DNA of 64,000 nt. It comes from Campylobacter jejuni subsp. jejuni 414. GTDB lineage: Bacteria > Campylobacterota > Campylobacteria > Campylobacterales > Campylobacteraceae. Position numbers and translations under genes: made by a program. Shown in pieces: positions 1 through 9,530 of this stretch. Position 1 is the first letter of the stretch. Every line of letters starts with the position of its first letter. The stretch spans positions 278,561-342,560 of the forward strand of contig CM000855.1 of NCBI GenBank assembly GCA_000163995.1, given 5' to 3'. The notes beneath the pieces are model-generated. The model was given only the letters and a program-made list of their open reading frames with translations. It was not told the origin of the DNA and did no database searches.

Positions 1-5
1 TTATT

Positions 6-3000
6 TTATTCATAAACCTTACCTCTTTTTTTATCTAGCCATTCATTGAAATTTTCTAAAAGATAGAAAAATAAAGGCACAAAGAATATCGCTAAAGTTG
101 ATGCTGCGATCATTCCTCCTACAAGTCCAGTTCCTAAGGCGTGTCTTGAAGCACTTCCTGCCCCTGTTGCAAAAATCATTGGCAAAACTCCAAAAGTAAA
201 TGCTAAAGAAGTCATAACAATAGGTCTAAATCTTAATTTAGCTGCATTAATTGCTGCTTCAAAAACACTTTTTCCTTTTTTTAAACGTTCTTCCATCGCA
301 AATTCTACAATTAAAATAGCATTTTTAGCAGAAAGGCCTATTAAAAGTAACAGTCCTGTTTGAAAGTATATATCATTGTCAAATCCTCTAAGTGCTACAA
401 GTAAAAAAGAGCCAAAAACTGCAAAAGGAACGGCTGTGATAACAGCAAATGGCATTAGCCATCTTTCATATTGTGCTGCTAAGATTAAAAATACAAATAC
501 CATACCTAAAATAAAGGCATAAGCTCCAGTTCCTTTAGAACTTACTTCTTGATAGGCCGATCCTGACCAAGCAATAGAATACTCATCTCCTAGACTTTGT
601 TTTGCTACTTCAGCAATAGCATCAATAGCTTGCCCTGAGGTATATCCTGGAGCAGGATCTCCTTGAATTAAAGCTGCTGGGAAAAGATTAAATCTTTTTA
701 CATCATCAGGACCTGCAGTTCTTACAAGGCTTAAGAATGAATTTAAAGGGATCATTTGATTGTCACTTGATCTAACATAGATATTTTTTAATGCATCTTG
801 AGTATTTCTAAAATCTCCTAAAGCTCTGATATTTACTTGGAAATTTTTACCTAACATAGGAAAATCATTAACATAATATGTCCCTATAGTTGCGCTGATT
901 GTATTAAAAACATCTTGCATATTAAGATTATAGTATTTCATTTTATCTCTATCGATGATGAGTTTATATTGCGGAAAACTCGTATCAAGAGTAGTTCTTA
1001 CGTTTGCAAGTTCTTTTCTTGTTCTTGCAAGTTCAAGCATTTTATTGACATCTTGTTGTATGGCATCATAATCTTTACCGCTTTTATTTTGAGCATACAT
1101 TTCAAAGCCACCTGTTAAACTAAGACCTGGTATTGGCGGTGGATTTAAAAAATAACTTAATGCATTTCTGTCTGCTGCATACTGTCCAAATAGTTGCGCA
1201 ATGATTTGATTAGAGCTTTGCTCTCTTTGACTCCAATCTTTAAGTTTAAAAAATACTGCTGCAGCATTTTCTTTTAAAGAACTTGTAAATAAATCATATC
1301 CTATAAGGGATACGCTTGATTCAATACTTTCTATTTGAGTAACATTTTTATTGATTGTATCAACTTCTTCAATGGTTCTATGTATAGATGATCCAGAAGG
1401 AAGATTGATAATACTCATGATAACTCCTTGATCTTCAGAAGGAACTAAAGAGTTTGGAACAATTTTATAAAGATATATAATTGCTCCTATCATAATGCAA
1501 AAAAGAAGTAAAAAGCGAATAGTTCTTTTAAGTATATAAGCAACACCATTGCTAAATACAGAAGTACTCCAGTCAAAAAAATCATTGAATTTTTGAACAA
1601 AATAAAAAGGTTTACTTTCATTTCTTGTTAAAAATAGAGCAGATAAAGAAGGAGTAAGTGTTAGAGCAACAAATCCTGAAATAGCAACAGAAATTGCTAA
1701 AGTAAGAGCAAATTGTCTTTGAATTTCTCCTACAAATCCTGAAATGAAAGAAACAGGTATAAAAACAGCACACAATACAAGAACTATAGAAATAACAGGT
1801 GAACTTACTTCATTCATAGCTTGAATTGCTGCATCTTTAACTGAAATATTAGGATCTTCATGTAAAATTCTGTCAATATTTTCAACAACAATAATGGCAT
1901 CATCTACAACAATTCCAATAGCTAAAATAAGAGCAAAAAGTGTTAAAAGATTGATACTAAAACCTAAAAGATAAAGTATGGCAAAAGTTCCCAATAAAGA
2001 AACAGGAACTGCTATCATAGGAATGATAGTTGATCTGAAGTTTTTCAAGAAAAGATACATTACGATAAGAACTAGTGCTAAAGCTTCAATGAAGGTTTTA
2101 ATAACTTCTTTGATAGAGGCTTTAACAAATATGGTTGTATCATAAGGAATTTTATATTTTAATCCTTGTGGAAAATTTTTAGAAAGTTCTTGCATTTTTT
2201 CTTCAATGAGTTTTGCAGTATTTACAGCATTAGCTCCTGATTGTAAATTGATAATAATTGGCACAGCTGCACTTATATTTAAGCGACCCGTTGAATTGTA
2301 TTGCTCTGCTCCAATTTCTACTTGAGCTATATCCTTAATTCTTAAGAAAGAATTATCTTCATTAACTCTTAAGATGATATTTTCAAATTCTTGTGGAGTT
2401 TGAAGTCTTCCTTGCATAGTGATAGAAAGAACTTGGGGTGATTTATTGACTACAGGTTCTTCTCCGATTTTACCTGTAGCGTATTGAGCGTTTTGTTCAT
2501 TGATTGCACTTATAACATCATTTGCGGTAACACCAAATTTATTTAATAAATCAGGTTTTAACCAAATTCTCATAGAATAATTTTTATTTCCTATCGCAGA
2601 AGCATTACCAACTCCAGGAATTCTTTTTAATTCATCTAAAATATTTAAAGAAGTATAGTTATAGATATCTATATCATTCATTGAACCATCTTCTGAGTAT
2701 ATGGAAACTACTTCAAGTATAGTAGAAGATGATTTTCTAACAGTAACCCCAAGTTTTTTGACCGCTTCTGGAAGTTTGGCTGTTGCTGCTGAAATTCTGT
2801 TGTTTACATCAACTGTTGCCTGATCCGGATTGGTTCCTATATTGAAATAAACAGTTAATTTCATTTGTCCTGGTGAGCTTGTAGAGTCCATATAAATCAT
2901 ATTATCTACACCATTAATAGCATCTTCGATAGGACTTGCAACGGTTGAGGCAATGGTTTGAGCATCTGCCCCTGTATAAGTGGCACTTACTTGAACAGTT

Positions 3001-3125
3001 GGTGGAGTTAAAGAAGGGTATTGTTCCACTGGTAGATTTACTAAACCAATAGCTCCGGCGATTGAAATTATTATAGCGACTACAGAAGCAAATATAGGTC
3101 TTTCTATAAAAAATTTAGAAAACAT
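6..3125 (-). CDS. cmeB: CmeB, RND-family multidrug/bile efflux pump inner-membrane subunit
   Basis: This is the proton-driven inner-membrane transporter of the tripartite CmeABC pump, which exports antibiotics and bile salts. The 1039 residues match the usual RND length of about 1040. They begin with the RND N-terminal signature (FFIERPIFASVVAIII) and show the two-fold arrangement of large periplasmic loops and twelve membrane helices. The TM4 motif GIVVDDAIIVVENIDR carries the paired Asp residues of the proton relay. Its start codon shares one base with the cmeA stop, so the two are translationally coupled. The outer-membrane partner cmeC should follow just outside the window. In residues of roughly 580-680, the drug-pocket region, the allele should be compared with known CmeB variants. 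Confidence is high. Confidence 0.97.
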   Translation of the reverse strand: MFSKFFIERPIFASVVAIIISIAGAIGLVNLPVEQYPSLTPPTVQVSATYTGADAQTIASTVASPIEDAINGVDNMIYMDSTSSPGQMKLTVYFNIGTNPDQATVDVNNRISAATAKLPEAVKKLGVTVRKSSSTILEVVSIYSEDGSMNDIDIYNYTSLNILDELKRIPGVGNASAIGNKNYSMRIWLKPDLLNKFGVTANDVISAINEQNAQYATGKIGEEPVVNKSPQVLSITMQGRLQTPQEFENIILRVNEDNSFLRIKDIAQVEIGAEQYNSTGRLNISAAVPIIINLQSGANAVNTAKLIEEKMQELSKNFPQGLKYKIPYDTTIFVKASIKEVIKTFIEALALVLIVMYLFLKNFRSTIIPMIAVPVSLLGTFAILYLLGFSINLLTLFALILAIGIVVDDAIIVVENIDRILHEDPNISVKDAAIQAMNEVSSPVISIVLVLCAVFIPVSFISGFVGEIQRQFALTLAISVAISGFVALTLTPSLSALFLTRNESKPFYFVQKFNDFFDWSTSVFSNGVAYILKRTIRFLLLFCIMIGAIIYLYKIVPNSLVPSEDQGVIMSIINLPSGSSIHRTIEEVDTINKNVTQIESIESSVSLIGYDLFTSSLKENAAAVFFKLKDWSQREQSSNQIIAQLFGQYAADRNALSYFLNPPPIPGLSLTGGFEMYAQNKSGKDYDAIQQDVNKMLELARTRKELANVRTTLDTSFPQYKLIIDRDKMKYYNLNMQDVFNTISATIGTYYVNDFPMLGKNFQVNIRALGDFRNTQDALKNIYVRSSDNQMIPLNSFLSLVRTAGPDDVKRFNLFPAALIQGDPAPGYTSGQAIDAIAEVAKQSLGDEYSIAWSGSAYQEVSSKGTGAYAFILGMVFVFLILAAQYERWLMPFAVITAVPFAVFGSFLLVALRGFDNDIYFQTGLLLLIGLSAKNAILIVEFAMEERLKKGKSVFEAAINAAKLRFRPIVMTSLAFTFGVLPMIFATGAGSASRHALGTGLVGGMIAASTLAIFFVPLFFYLLENFNEWLDKKRGKVYE

Positions 3126-4228
3126 TATTTACTCCCAACTTCTTGAACATCAGAGCCTATACGAATTTTTTTGAAATTATCTAAAATAACTTTATCACTA
3201 TCTTTAAGTCCTGAACTAATAATGGCGTATTCATTATCCTGATAACTTATATGAACTGGAGTTTTGGTTACTTTGTTATTAACTATAGTATAAACATAAA
3301 CTTCGTTTTGATCTTGCTTAACGGCTATTTGAGGCACTTTAAAACCATTTTTTTGTATAAAACCTTCTGAGGTAATTGTTGCAAAAGCACCTGGTAAGAG
3401 TGTGGAGTTGTTGTTATCAAATATAGCTTTGGCTTTTACTGTCCCACTTTTAGCATCTATAACTGAATCAATAAAATAAAGTTTGCCTTTCACGATTTCT
3501 CCATTAAGATTTAAATTTGCATGGATGTTATCTAAATCCCATTTTCCACTTTGGGTATTGCGAACCAGATTTAGTTTATCTGTATCTGAAATGAAAAAAT
3601 CTGCATAAATAGGATTTAAATTTGTAACTCTAACTAGTTCAGTTGTTGAGGCACTTACATAATCTCCTACATTAATTAAAGCATCTCCTACAGTACCATC
3701 AAAAGGAGCTTTTATTTCTGTATGATCTAGATCAATTCTTGCATTTGCAAGCTGTGCTCTAGCACTTACTAGATTGGCTTTTGAATTATTAAATGTAGCA
3801 AGAGAAGAGTCGTACTCTTTTTGAGAGATCGCACTTTTGCTAAAAAGAGCTTTGGAGCGATTAAAATCCTTGCTTGCGTTTTCAAAAGTTGCTTTAGCCA
3901 TTAAGGTTTGTCCGTAAGCTGAATTAACGCCGGCTTTAAATTTATCTTGCTCTATGATAAATAATGTTTGTCCTTTTTTTACTCTATCGCCAGCTTTAAA
4001 AAGTTTACTTACTATTACTCCGCTAATTTGAGGTTTTATAATAACATCATAATCACTGACAAGTTTAGCAGGATAGGTAAAACTAAGTGGCAAATCTTCA
4101 GATTTAACACTCATGGTTGTTACAGGTTGAGGTGGCATTTGAATTTTTGGTGTTTCTTCTTTACTGCAAGCAGTGAGTAAAAACGCAACACTTAAAACTA
4201 AAACAGTGTTTTTTTGAAATGATTTCAT
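3125..4228 (-). CDS. cmeA: CmeA, periplasmic membrane-fusion (adaptor) lipoprotein of CmeABC
   Basis: This adaptor links CmeB to the outer-membrane channel CmeC. The 367-residue protein starts with a lipoprotein signal (charged MKSFQKN, hydrophobic core, lipobox LTAC with Cys21). The biotinyl-lipoyl-like half motif follows around residues 60-100 (PQISGVIVSKLFKAGDRVKKGQ), then an alpha-hairpin (about 100-170) and the second half (APFDGTVGDALINVGDYV). It is the first gene of the operon, and the CmeR operator lies just upstream. The reading frame is complete. Confidence 0.97.
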   Translation of the reverse strand: MKSFQKNTVLVLSVAFLLTACSKEETPKIQMPPQPVTTMSVKSEDLPLSFTYPAKLVSDYDVIIKPQISGVIVSKLFKAGDRVKKGQTLFIIEQDKFKAGVNSAYGQTLMAKATFENASKDFNRSKALFSKSAISQKEYDSSLATFNNSKANLVSARAQLANARIDLDHTEIKAPFDGTVGDALINVGDYVSASTTELVRVTNLNPIYADFFISDTDKLNLVRNTQSGKWDLDNIHANLNLNGEIVKGKLYFIDSVIDAKSGTVKAKAIFDNNNSTLLPGAFATITSEGFIQKNGFKVPQIAVKQDQNEVYVYTIVNNKVTKTPVHISYQDNEYAIISSGLKDSDKVILDNFKKIRIGSDVQEVGSK

Positions 4229-4257
4229 GGTTTTGCCTTGAAAAATTAAGTTAAAAT

Positions 4258-4273
4258 TGTAATATTTATTACA
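4258..4273. promoter_or_regulatory. CmeR operator upstream of cmeAB
   Basis: The sequence TGTAATATTTATTACA is a 16-base inverted repeat (arms TGTAATA and TATTACA apart from the centre). It lies about 30 bases upstream of the cmeA start, between cmeA and cmeR. It matches the published CmeR-binding inverted repeat as I remember it, read on the minus strand. The operator looks intact even though the repressor gene next to it is frameshifted. Confidence 0.85.
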
Positions 4274-4321
4274 AAAATTTTTGGCTAATTATATCTAAAT
4301 ATCGGTTAATAAAATTATTTT

Positions 4322-4953
4322 TCAAGCTTTTGAGCTATTAATTCCATTTAGAAAAACATTTACAACAAATTCAACATGCTCTTTTTGTTCTTTTTTATTT
4401 TTTAATGGGGTATTAATTAAAACATTAAGATGGTGATAAGGTTCTTTTAACATAGTGCAAAAGAGAACTGCAAGTTTTTCCGCATTTTGTTTCATATAAG
4501 AATTGTCTTGTTGCTTGAAAAAATCCATAAGTATATTATAGGAAAAATTTTGTTGATTATTTTCTATCCAATTAGCAAGATGTCTATCTTTATCATAAAC
4601 CTGAGAATAAACAATTTTACCAAAAGCTACAGCTTCTGGTTGATTAAAAATTTCTATAAAAGCTAAGCCAAAAGAAGTTAAAATTTCTTTTAAGGTGCCA
4701 TTTTCAATTTCTTGTGTTTTAGAATAAATAAGATGAAAGTGCTTTTTGCATATACCATCTAAAATTTCAAAGAACAACCCTTCTTTACTTTTAAAACTAT
4801 CATAAATATTGGAATAAGATCCTCCAGATAATTAATAATATCACTCAAACTTGTTTCTTGATATCCTTTTGTTAAAAAAAGTTCTAAAGCCACTGTTTTA
4901 ATTTTTTCTTGTCTAGTCAAAACCTTTTGCGATGGTGTTTTATTTGAGTTCAT
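4322..4953 (-). pseudogene. cmeR: cmeR, TetR-family repressor of cmeABC, frameshifted in the DNA-binding domain
   Basis: CmeR is normally a 210-residue TetR-type repressor with an N-terminal helix-turn-helix and a C-terminal ligand pocket. Translation from the ATG at 4953 is normal for about 40 residues, up to SLSDII. It then changes frame and stops after 64 residues at 4759. The remaining family sequence (EILDGICKKHFHLIYSKTQ onward) is intact in another frame to 4322. The break is at about 4832-4833: the codon expected to be AAA (Lys) has lost one A, turning ATT ATT AAA TTA into ATT ATT AAT TAT. It falls in the recognition-helix region, so the product should not bind DNA. The start overlaps the 3' end of the ccoG-like gene by 14 bases. 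A sequencing error is possible but the run is short (3 A), which makes that less likely. Confidence 0.9.
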
Positions 4954-6316
4954 TTTTATCCTTTATAAGAGTGCTTTTAGGATATACAAAGATACTTTTT
5001 CTAAAAACTGAAATTTTTTCATTATCCTTAGCATAAGCTTTTATATGCAGAGGAAAGATTACATCTTTTTTATCATTATTTGCTAATTTTTTTGTAGCTT
5101 TAATGACAACTATTTTTTTAACTTGTTCTCCCGCTTTTAATGTAAAAGGTTTGCTTGGTCTTGTGATTTCAATTCCATCATTTATTCCTTCTAAATTTGC
5201 TGTAAAATAATATTCATGAGGCTTAGAATCTGTATTTTGAAACAAAAAGGTATAAGCATTTGAAATAACTAATTCACCTTTAACATTTGAAATATTATAT
5301 AATTCACTACTGCGATTGATATTTAAAAGCATACTTTCTTTTTTGCTTCCCATGATAATTAAAGCTAGCAAAGCAATTAAAAGAACTATAAAATATGCTA
5401 TCGTTCTAAATCTTAAATAATGAACTTTAGAATGCGTTTCAATAGCTTTTGCACTTGTCCAATTGATTAAACTTGGTCTATTAAATTTATTTTGTACTTT
5501 TGAGCAAGCATCGGCACATTCAAGACAATTGATACATTCAAGTTGCATTCCTTTGCGTATATCAATATGTGTTGGGCAGATACTAACACAGGCTTCACAG
5601 CCTATACATTCTCCCTCAGGTGGTTTTTTATGAAGTTTAGTGTGTCCATCATAGATCAAGCCCCCGCGTTTTTCATCATAAATTACTTGCATTGTATCAT
5701 GATCAAACATAACAGATTGTATTCTTGCATACGGGCAAACATAAGTGCAAAATTTTTCTTGCAAATAGGTAATATCTAAAGTAAAAAATAAGCTAGTGCA
5801 AAATAAAATTCCAAGTAAAAATAAATGCTCACTAGGATTTTGAATATAATTGAAAAAATCTTCAGGAGGGATAAAATACCAAAGTAAATTACTTACAGCA
5901 ACTAAAGATATAAAATAAAAAATTATTACTCCAGTAAATTTTTTAAAATATTCTCTTTCATATTCTTTTTGTTTATTGTTGATATTTTTACGAATTTTAA
6001 GAAATTTAGTTTGGATTATATCTCTATATATAACCCTAAAAATTGTTTGCGGACAACTCCAAGCACACCAAATTCTTCCACCTAAAGTGGTAATAAAAAA
6101 TATAAATAAAAAAAGAAATATAAGAACAAAAGGCATAAGATAAAATTCTTGCGTTGAGAAAGAAATAAAAAATAAATTTAATTTAGAGTGATCAAAATTT
6201 AAAAGAAAAAAATGATTATCATTAATTCTTATAAAAGGTAAGGTAAATATGATAATACTTGCAATTAAATATACAAAATATCGTTTTTTTGTATAGTTTG
6301 TAATGTGTCCTTGCAT
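4940..6316 (-). CDS. ccoG: CcoG/RdxA-type membrane ferredoxin, cytochrome oxidase accessory protein
   Basis: The 458-residue protein has the CcoG (FixG) layout. It has N-terminal membrane helices (about 12-30, 58-78, 138-148 and 165-180) and the motif CAWSCPQ near residue 84. Two 4Fe-4S clusters follow, with Cys motifs CIGCEACVSICP (237-248) and CINCLECADAC (261-271). After another helix near 305-325 comes a C-terminal Ig-like FixG domain. CcoG proteins take part in copper reduction during cbb3-type oxidase assembly. Here it is upstream of cmeR on the same strand, with a 14-base overlap, so the two are probably co-transcribed. The ortholog is Cj0369c from memory. Confidence 0.88.
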   Translation of the reverse strand: MQGHITNYTKKRYFVYLIASIIIFTLPFIRINDNHFFLLNFDHSKLNLFFISFSTQEFYLMPFVLIFLFLFIFFITTLGGRIWCAWSCPQTIFRVIYRDIIQTKFLKIRKNINNKQKEYEREYFKKFTGVIIFYFISLVAVSNLLWYFIPPEDFFNYIQNPSEHLFLLGILFCTSLFFTLDITYLQEKFCTYVCPYARIQSVMFDHDTMQVIYDEKRGGLIYDGHTKLHKKPPEGECIGCEACVSICPTHIDIRKGMQLECINCLECADACSKVQNKFNRPSLINWTSAKAIETHSKVHYLRFRTIAYFIVLLIALLALIIMGSKKESMLLNINRSSELYNISNVKGELVISNAYTFLFQNTDSKPHEYYFTANLEGINDGIEITRPSKPFTLKAGEQVKKIVVIKATKKLANNDKKDVIFPLHIKAYAKDNEKISVFRKSIFVYPKSTLIKDKNELK

Positions 6317-6425
6317 CTTTAGTCCTTAATTATAATTTTAACATTTTGCAATTAAAGATTATAGCCGATAAAAACTAAAACAATTTTTAGATTTTGTTAT
6401 AAGTTGGAATTAATAAGAAGTGTTT

Positions 6426-6431
6426 TATAAT
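6426..6431 (+). promoter_or_regulatory. Putative sigma70 -10 box for rpsU
   Basis: A perfect TATAAT sits 43 bases upstream of the rpsU GTG start in the divergent gap with the ccoG gene. Campylobacter vegetative promoters depend mainly on the -10 box and lack a clear -35. No start site was measured. Confidence 0.55.
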
Positions 6432-6474
6432 TATGCTTGACAACAAAAATTTACACAGAAAGGTGGTGAGGACT

Positions 6475-6687
6475 GTGCCAGGAATTAAGGTGCATCCTAA
6501 TGAGTCTTTTGATGAAGCGTATCGCAAATTTAAGAAACAAGTAGATAGAAATCTAGTTGTAACTGAAGTAAGAGCGAGAAGGTTTTTTGAGCCTATGACT
6601 GAAATTCGCAAAAAACAAAAAATTTCAGCACGCAAAAAAATGCTTAAAAGGCTTTATATGCTTAGACGATACGAGTCAAGACTCTAA
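6475..6687 (+). CDS. rpsU: 30S ribosomal protein S21
   Basis: This is ribosomal protein S21, a component of the 30S platform involved in initiation. I chose the GTG start at 6475, which gives the normal 70-residue protein beginning [19 protein letters not shown] strong purine-rich ribosome-binding site (AAGGTGGTGAGG) lies directly in front. The frame is open back to an ATG at 6433, but the extra 14 codons are not part of the family. The basic C-terminus ([17 protein letters not shown]) is typical. A rho-independent terminator follows at once, so it is a single-gene transcript. Confidence 0.95.
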   Translation: MPGIKVHPNESFDEAYRKFKKQVDRNLVVTEVRARRFFEPMTEIRKKQKISARKKMLKRLYMLRRYESRL

Positions 6688-6692
6688 CCCGA

Positions 6693-6713
6693 AAGCCCGA
6701 AAGGGCTTTTTTT
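6693..6713 (+). terminator. Rho-independent terminator of rpsU
   Basis: AAGCCC, a GAAA tetraloop, GGGCTT and a run of seven T residues follow six bases after the rpsU stop. Confidence 0.92.
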
Positions 6714-6807
6714 CTTTGATATTTATAAACTCCATTTAGTATTAAAAAATATTTATTATTTTTTGTTAAAATTTCTAATTTAAATTTTCTGTTTTTAGGA
6801 TAAACTT

Positions 6808-7413
6808 ATGAAAAAAATCAAAAAAATCATTCAAATTGGTATGATAGGTGGTTTAGCAGCTGTTGCAGCTGGTGCTTTGGCAGGTTGTGGAAATAATAAT
6901 GAAAATTCAGATGTTTTAAATCAAGCAGCTAGTGCTCAAGGAGCCTTTGTAATTATCGAAGAAACTGCACCAGGACAATATAAGATTAAAGATCAATATC
7001 CAAGTGATGAAACAAGGGTAGTTTTAAAAGATCTTAATGGCACAGAGAGAATTTTATCCAAAGAAGAAATGGATGCTTTGATTAAAGAAGAAGCAGCTAA
7101 AATTGACAATGGAACTTCAAATTTAACTAAAGATAATGGGCAAGTTAGCAGTGGAGGATTAAGTTTAGGAGAAACTTTGCTTGCAAGTGCTGCGGGTGCT
7201 ATTTTGGGAAGTTGGATAGGTTCAAAACTTTTTAATAATCAAAATTTTGCTAATCAACAACGCGGTGCTTTTTCAAATCAAAGTGCTTACCAAAGAAGTG
7301 TCAATAGTTTTAATAAAGCGGGCACAACAAGTTCTGCTTCAAGCGCTAAAAAATCAGGCTTTTTTGGTGGAGACTCTAAGACTACAAGTTCTAGTTCTTC
7401 TTTTGGTTCTTAA
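6808..7413 (+). CDS. UPF0323 family lipoprotein (Cj0371-like)
   Basis: The 201-residue protein has a lipoprotein signal with lipobox LAGC (Cys near 27). The body is acidic up to about residue 110. A glycine/alanine segment (LLASAAGAILGSWIGSKLF) could associate with membrane, and the tail is rich in Ser, Gly and Asn. It belongs to the UPF0323 lipoprotein family, whose biochemical role is unknown; the C. jejuni member has been linked to virulence and motility phenotypes. It sits nine bases ahead of the ATP-grasp ligase gene and probably heads that operon. Confidence 0.85.
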   Translation: MKKIKKIIQIGMIGGLAAVAAGALAGCGNNNENSDVLNQAASAQGAFVIIEETAPGQYKIKDQYPSDETRVVLKDLNGTERILSKEEMDALIKEEAAKIDNGTSNLTKDNGQVSSGGLSLGETLLASAAGAILGSWIGSKLFNNQNFANQQRGAFSNQSAYQRSVNSFNKAGTTSSASSAKKSGFFGGDSKTTSSSSSFGS

Positions 7414-7422
7414 GGATAATCG

Positions 7423-8592
7423 ATGCAATTAATACAAGTAAATAAACTTCAAAAAGATTATTTAGAAAACATAGGTTTTTCATGGCATACTGATGAGGAT
7501 GGGAGTGATTATATTAGTGATAAGTTAGTTTGTGTTAAAGAAAGTGAGGTCAATGCTTATTATGAAGCAGTAAATGAACTTTATGATATGTTTATTGCTG
7601 CAGCACAAGAAGTGATTGATAATGATCGTTTTGATGAACTTGGAATCCCTTTTAATCTTGTCGATGCGATTAAGATGAGTTGGGACAATGAAGTGCATTG
7701 GCATTTATATGGGCGTTTTGATTTAGCTGGTGGAATTGATGGCAAGCCTATAAAACTTATAGAATTTAATGCCGATACTCCAACTGCTCTTTTTGAAAGT
7801 GCGATTTTGCAATGGGCGCTTTTAAAACAAAATGGAATGGATGAAAGTGCGCAATTTAACAGCATTTATGAAAGTTTAATGGATAATTTTAAAAGGCTTA
7901 TCACTCTTGATGAAAGCGTTGAAGGATTTGAAGAGCATTATCAAGGATGGAAAATTCTTTTTTCAAGTGTGGCAGGAAGTAAAGAAGAAGAAATCACTAC
8001 AAAATTACTCGCTCATATAGCTAATGAAGCAGGTTTTCAAACTAATTTTTCCTTTGTGGATGAGGTGGAATTTAGCGAAGAAGGTATTTTTAAAGAGGGT
8101 GAAAATTATGAGTATTGGTTTAAGCTTATTCCTTGGGAGGATATAGCTATAGAAGAGGGTGAACTTGCCATGCTTTTAACTCAAATTATGCGTAATCAAA
8201 GAGCGATTATTTTAAACCCTGCTTATACACTTTTATTTCAGTCTAAGGGAATTTTAAAAATTTTATGGGAACTTTATCCAAACCACCCTTTACTTTTAGA
8301 AACAAAAGATACTCCTTTAGAGGGTAAAAATTATGTTAAAAAACCTGTTTTCGGTAGAGAAGGGGCAAATATCAGTATAATTAAAGATGGAAAAACTTTG
8401 CATGAAAATGTAGGTCCTTATGGAAACAATAAAGTTATCTATCAAGAATATGTAGAGTTTAATTCATGCGAAAATGAATACTATCAAGCAGGTGTTTTCT
8501 TTGCTTATGAAGGATGTGGCTTAGGGTTTAGGAAAGGCGGTCTTGTGCTTGATAATTATTCTAAATTTGTAGGACATATTATCAAGGAGTAA
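7423..8592 (+). CDS. Glutathionylspermidine synthase-like ATP-grasp ligase
   Basis: The 389 residues match the C-terminal synthetase part of the glutathionylspermidine synthase family. Visible signs are the N-terminal WHTDEDGSDYISD, the substrate-binding IEFNADTPTALFE, and the late ATP-grasp segments KKPVFGREGANISI and VIYQEYVEF. The N-terminal amidase domain of the E. coli bifunctional enzyme is absent. Whether it makes glutathionylspermidine is uncertain, because such stand-alone homologues (YgiC/YjfC type) have poorly known substrates. It is followed two bases later by a 2-hydroxyacid dehydrogenase gene. Confidence 0.82.
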   Translation: MQLIQVNKLQKDYLENIGFSWHTDEDGSDYISDKLVCVKESEVNAYYEAVNELYDMFIAAAQEVIDNDRFDELGIPFNLVDAIKMSWDNEVHWHLYGRFDLAGGIDGKPIKLIEFNADTPTALFESAILQWALLKQNGMDESAQFNSIYESLMDNFKRLITLDESVEGFEEHYQGWKILFSSVAGSKEEEITTKLLAHIANEAGFQTNFSFVDEVEFSEEGIFKEGENYEYWFKLIPWEDIAIEEGELAMLLTQIMRNQRAIILNPAYTLLFQSKGILKILWELYPNHPLLLETKDTPLEGKNYVKKPVFGREGANISIIKDGKTLHENVGPYGNNKVIYQEYVEFNSCENEYYQAGVFFAYEGCGLGFRKGGLVLDNYSKFVGHIIKE

Positions 8593-8594
8593 AA

Positions 8595-9530
8595 ATGAAA
8601 ATTGTTTGTTTAGATGCGGCAACTTTGGGGGATTATGATTTAAGTATTTTTGAGAAATTTGGTTCTTTGCAAATTTATGCTACAACCAATAAAGAACAAA
8701 CTATAGAGCGTTTAAAAGATGCTAATGTCGCTATAACAAACAAGGTTATAATTGACAAAGATATTATCGATGCTTGTAAAGATTTAAAACTCATTTTAGA
8801 AACTGCTACAGGAGTAAATAATATTGATGTTGAGTATGCTAAAGCAAAAGGTGTCATTGTAAAAAATGCAGTAGGATATTCAACTATGAGCGTTGTGCAA
8901 CATACTTTTGCGTTTATATTTGCTTTTTTAAATCAAGTGCTTTATTATGATAAATGGAGTAAAGAGAGTAAATGGTGTGAAAGTCCTATTTTTACAGATT
9001 ATAGTAGAGTTTTAAATACTTTAAGTGGTAAAAAACATGGTATTATAGGCTTAGGGACTATAGGTAAAGAAGTGGCAAAAATTTCAAAGATTTTTGGAGC
9101 TGAAATTTATTATTATTCTACAAGTGGAGCCAATAAAAATGCAGATTTTATACATTTGGAATTACAAGATTTATTAAAAACTTGTGATATTATAAGTATT
9201 CATGCGCCTTTAAATGAAAAAACTAAAAATCTACTTACTTTTGATGAGTTAAAGCTTTTAAAGGATAATGCGATCTTGATTAATGTAGGAAGAGGTGGAA
9301 TTATCAATGAAAATGATTTAGCTAAAATCATAGATGAAAAAAATATTCGCGTGGGGCTTGATGTTTTAGAGTTTGAACCCATGATAAAAAATCATCAACT
9401 TTTAAGTATTAAAAATAAAGAAAATCTTATTATCACTCCTCATGTTGCGTGGGCAAGCAAGGAATCTTTAAATGCCTTAATGGACATGGTTTATAATAAT
9501 TTAAAAGAATGGATGGAAAATGGCAAGTGA
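8595..9530 (+). CDS. D-isomer specific 2-hydroxyacid dehydrogenase family protein
   Basis: This is an NAD(P)-dependent oxidoreductase of 311 residues. It has an N-terminal substrate domain, then the Rossmann motif [15 protein letters not shown] (about residue 152). The family signature [23 protein letters not shown] and the catalytic region [13 protein letters not shown] (His near 280) are present. It could act on hydroxypyruvate, glycerate or lactate; the sequence alone does not decide. It starts two bases after the ligase gene and overlaps the YajQ gene by 11 bases, so the three form an operon. The ortholog is Cj0373 from memory. Confidence 0.88.
   Translation: MKIVCLDAATLGDYDLSIFEKFGSLQIYATTNKEQTIERLKDANVAITNKVIIDKDIIDACKDLKLILETATGVNNIDVEYAKAKGVIVKNAVGYSTMSVVQHTFAFIFAFLNQVLYYDKWSKESKWCESPIFTDYSRVLNTLSGKKHGIIGLGTIGKEVAKISKIFGAEIYYYSTSGANKNADFIHLELQDLLKTCDIISIHAPLNEKTKNLLTFDELKLLKDNAILINVGRGGIINENDLAKIIDEKNIRVGLDVLEFEPMIKNHQLLSIKNKENLIITPHVAWASKESLNALMDMVYNNLKEWMENGK

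Noticed and set aside
6387..6635. Minus-strand frame of 82 codons over rpsU
   Set aside because: It is antisense to ribosomal protein S21 and has no start context or family resemblance.
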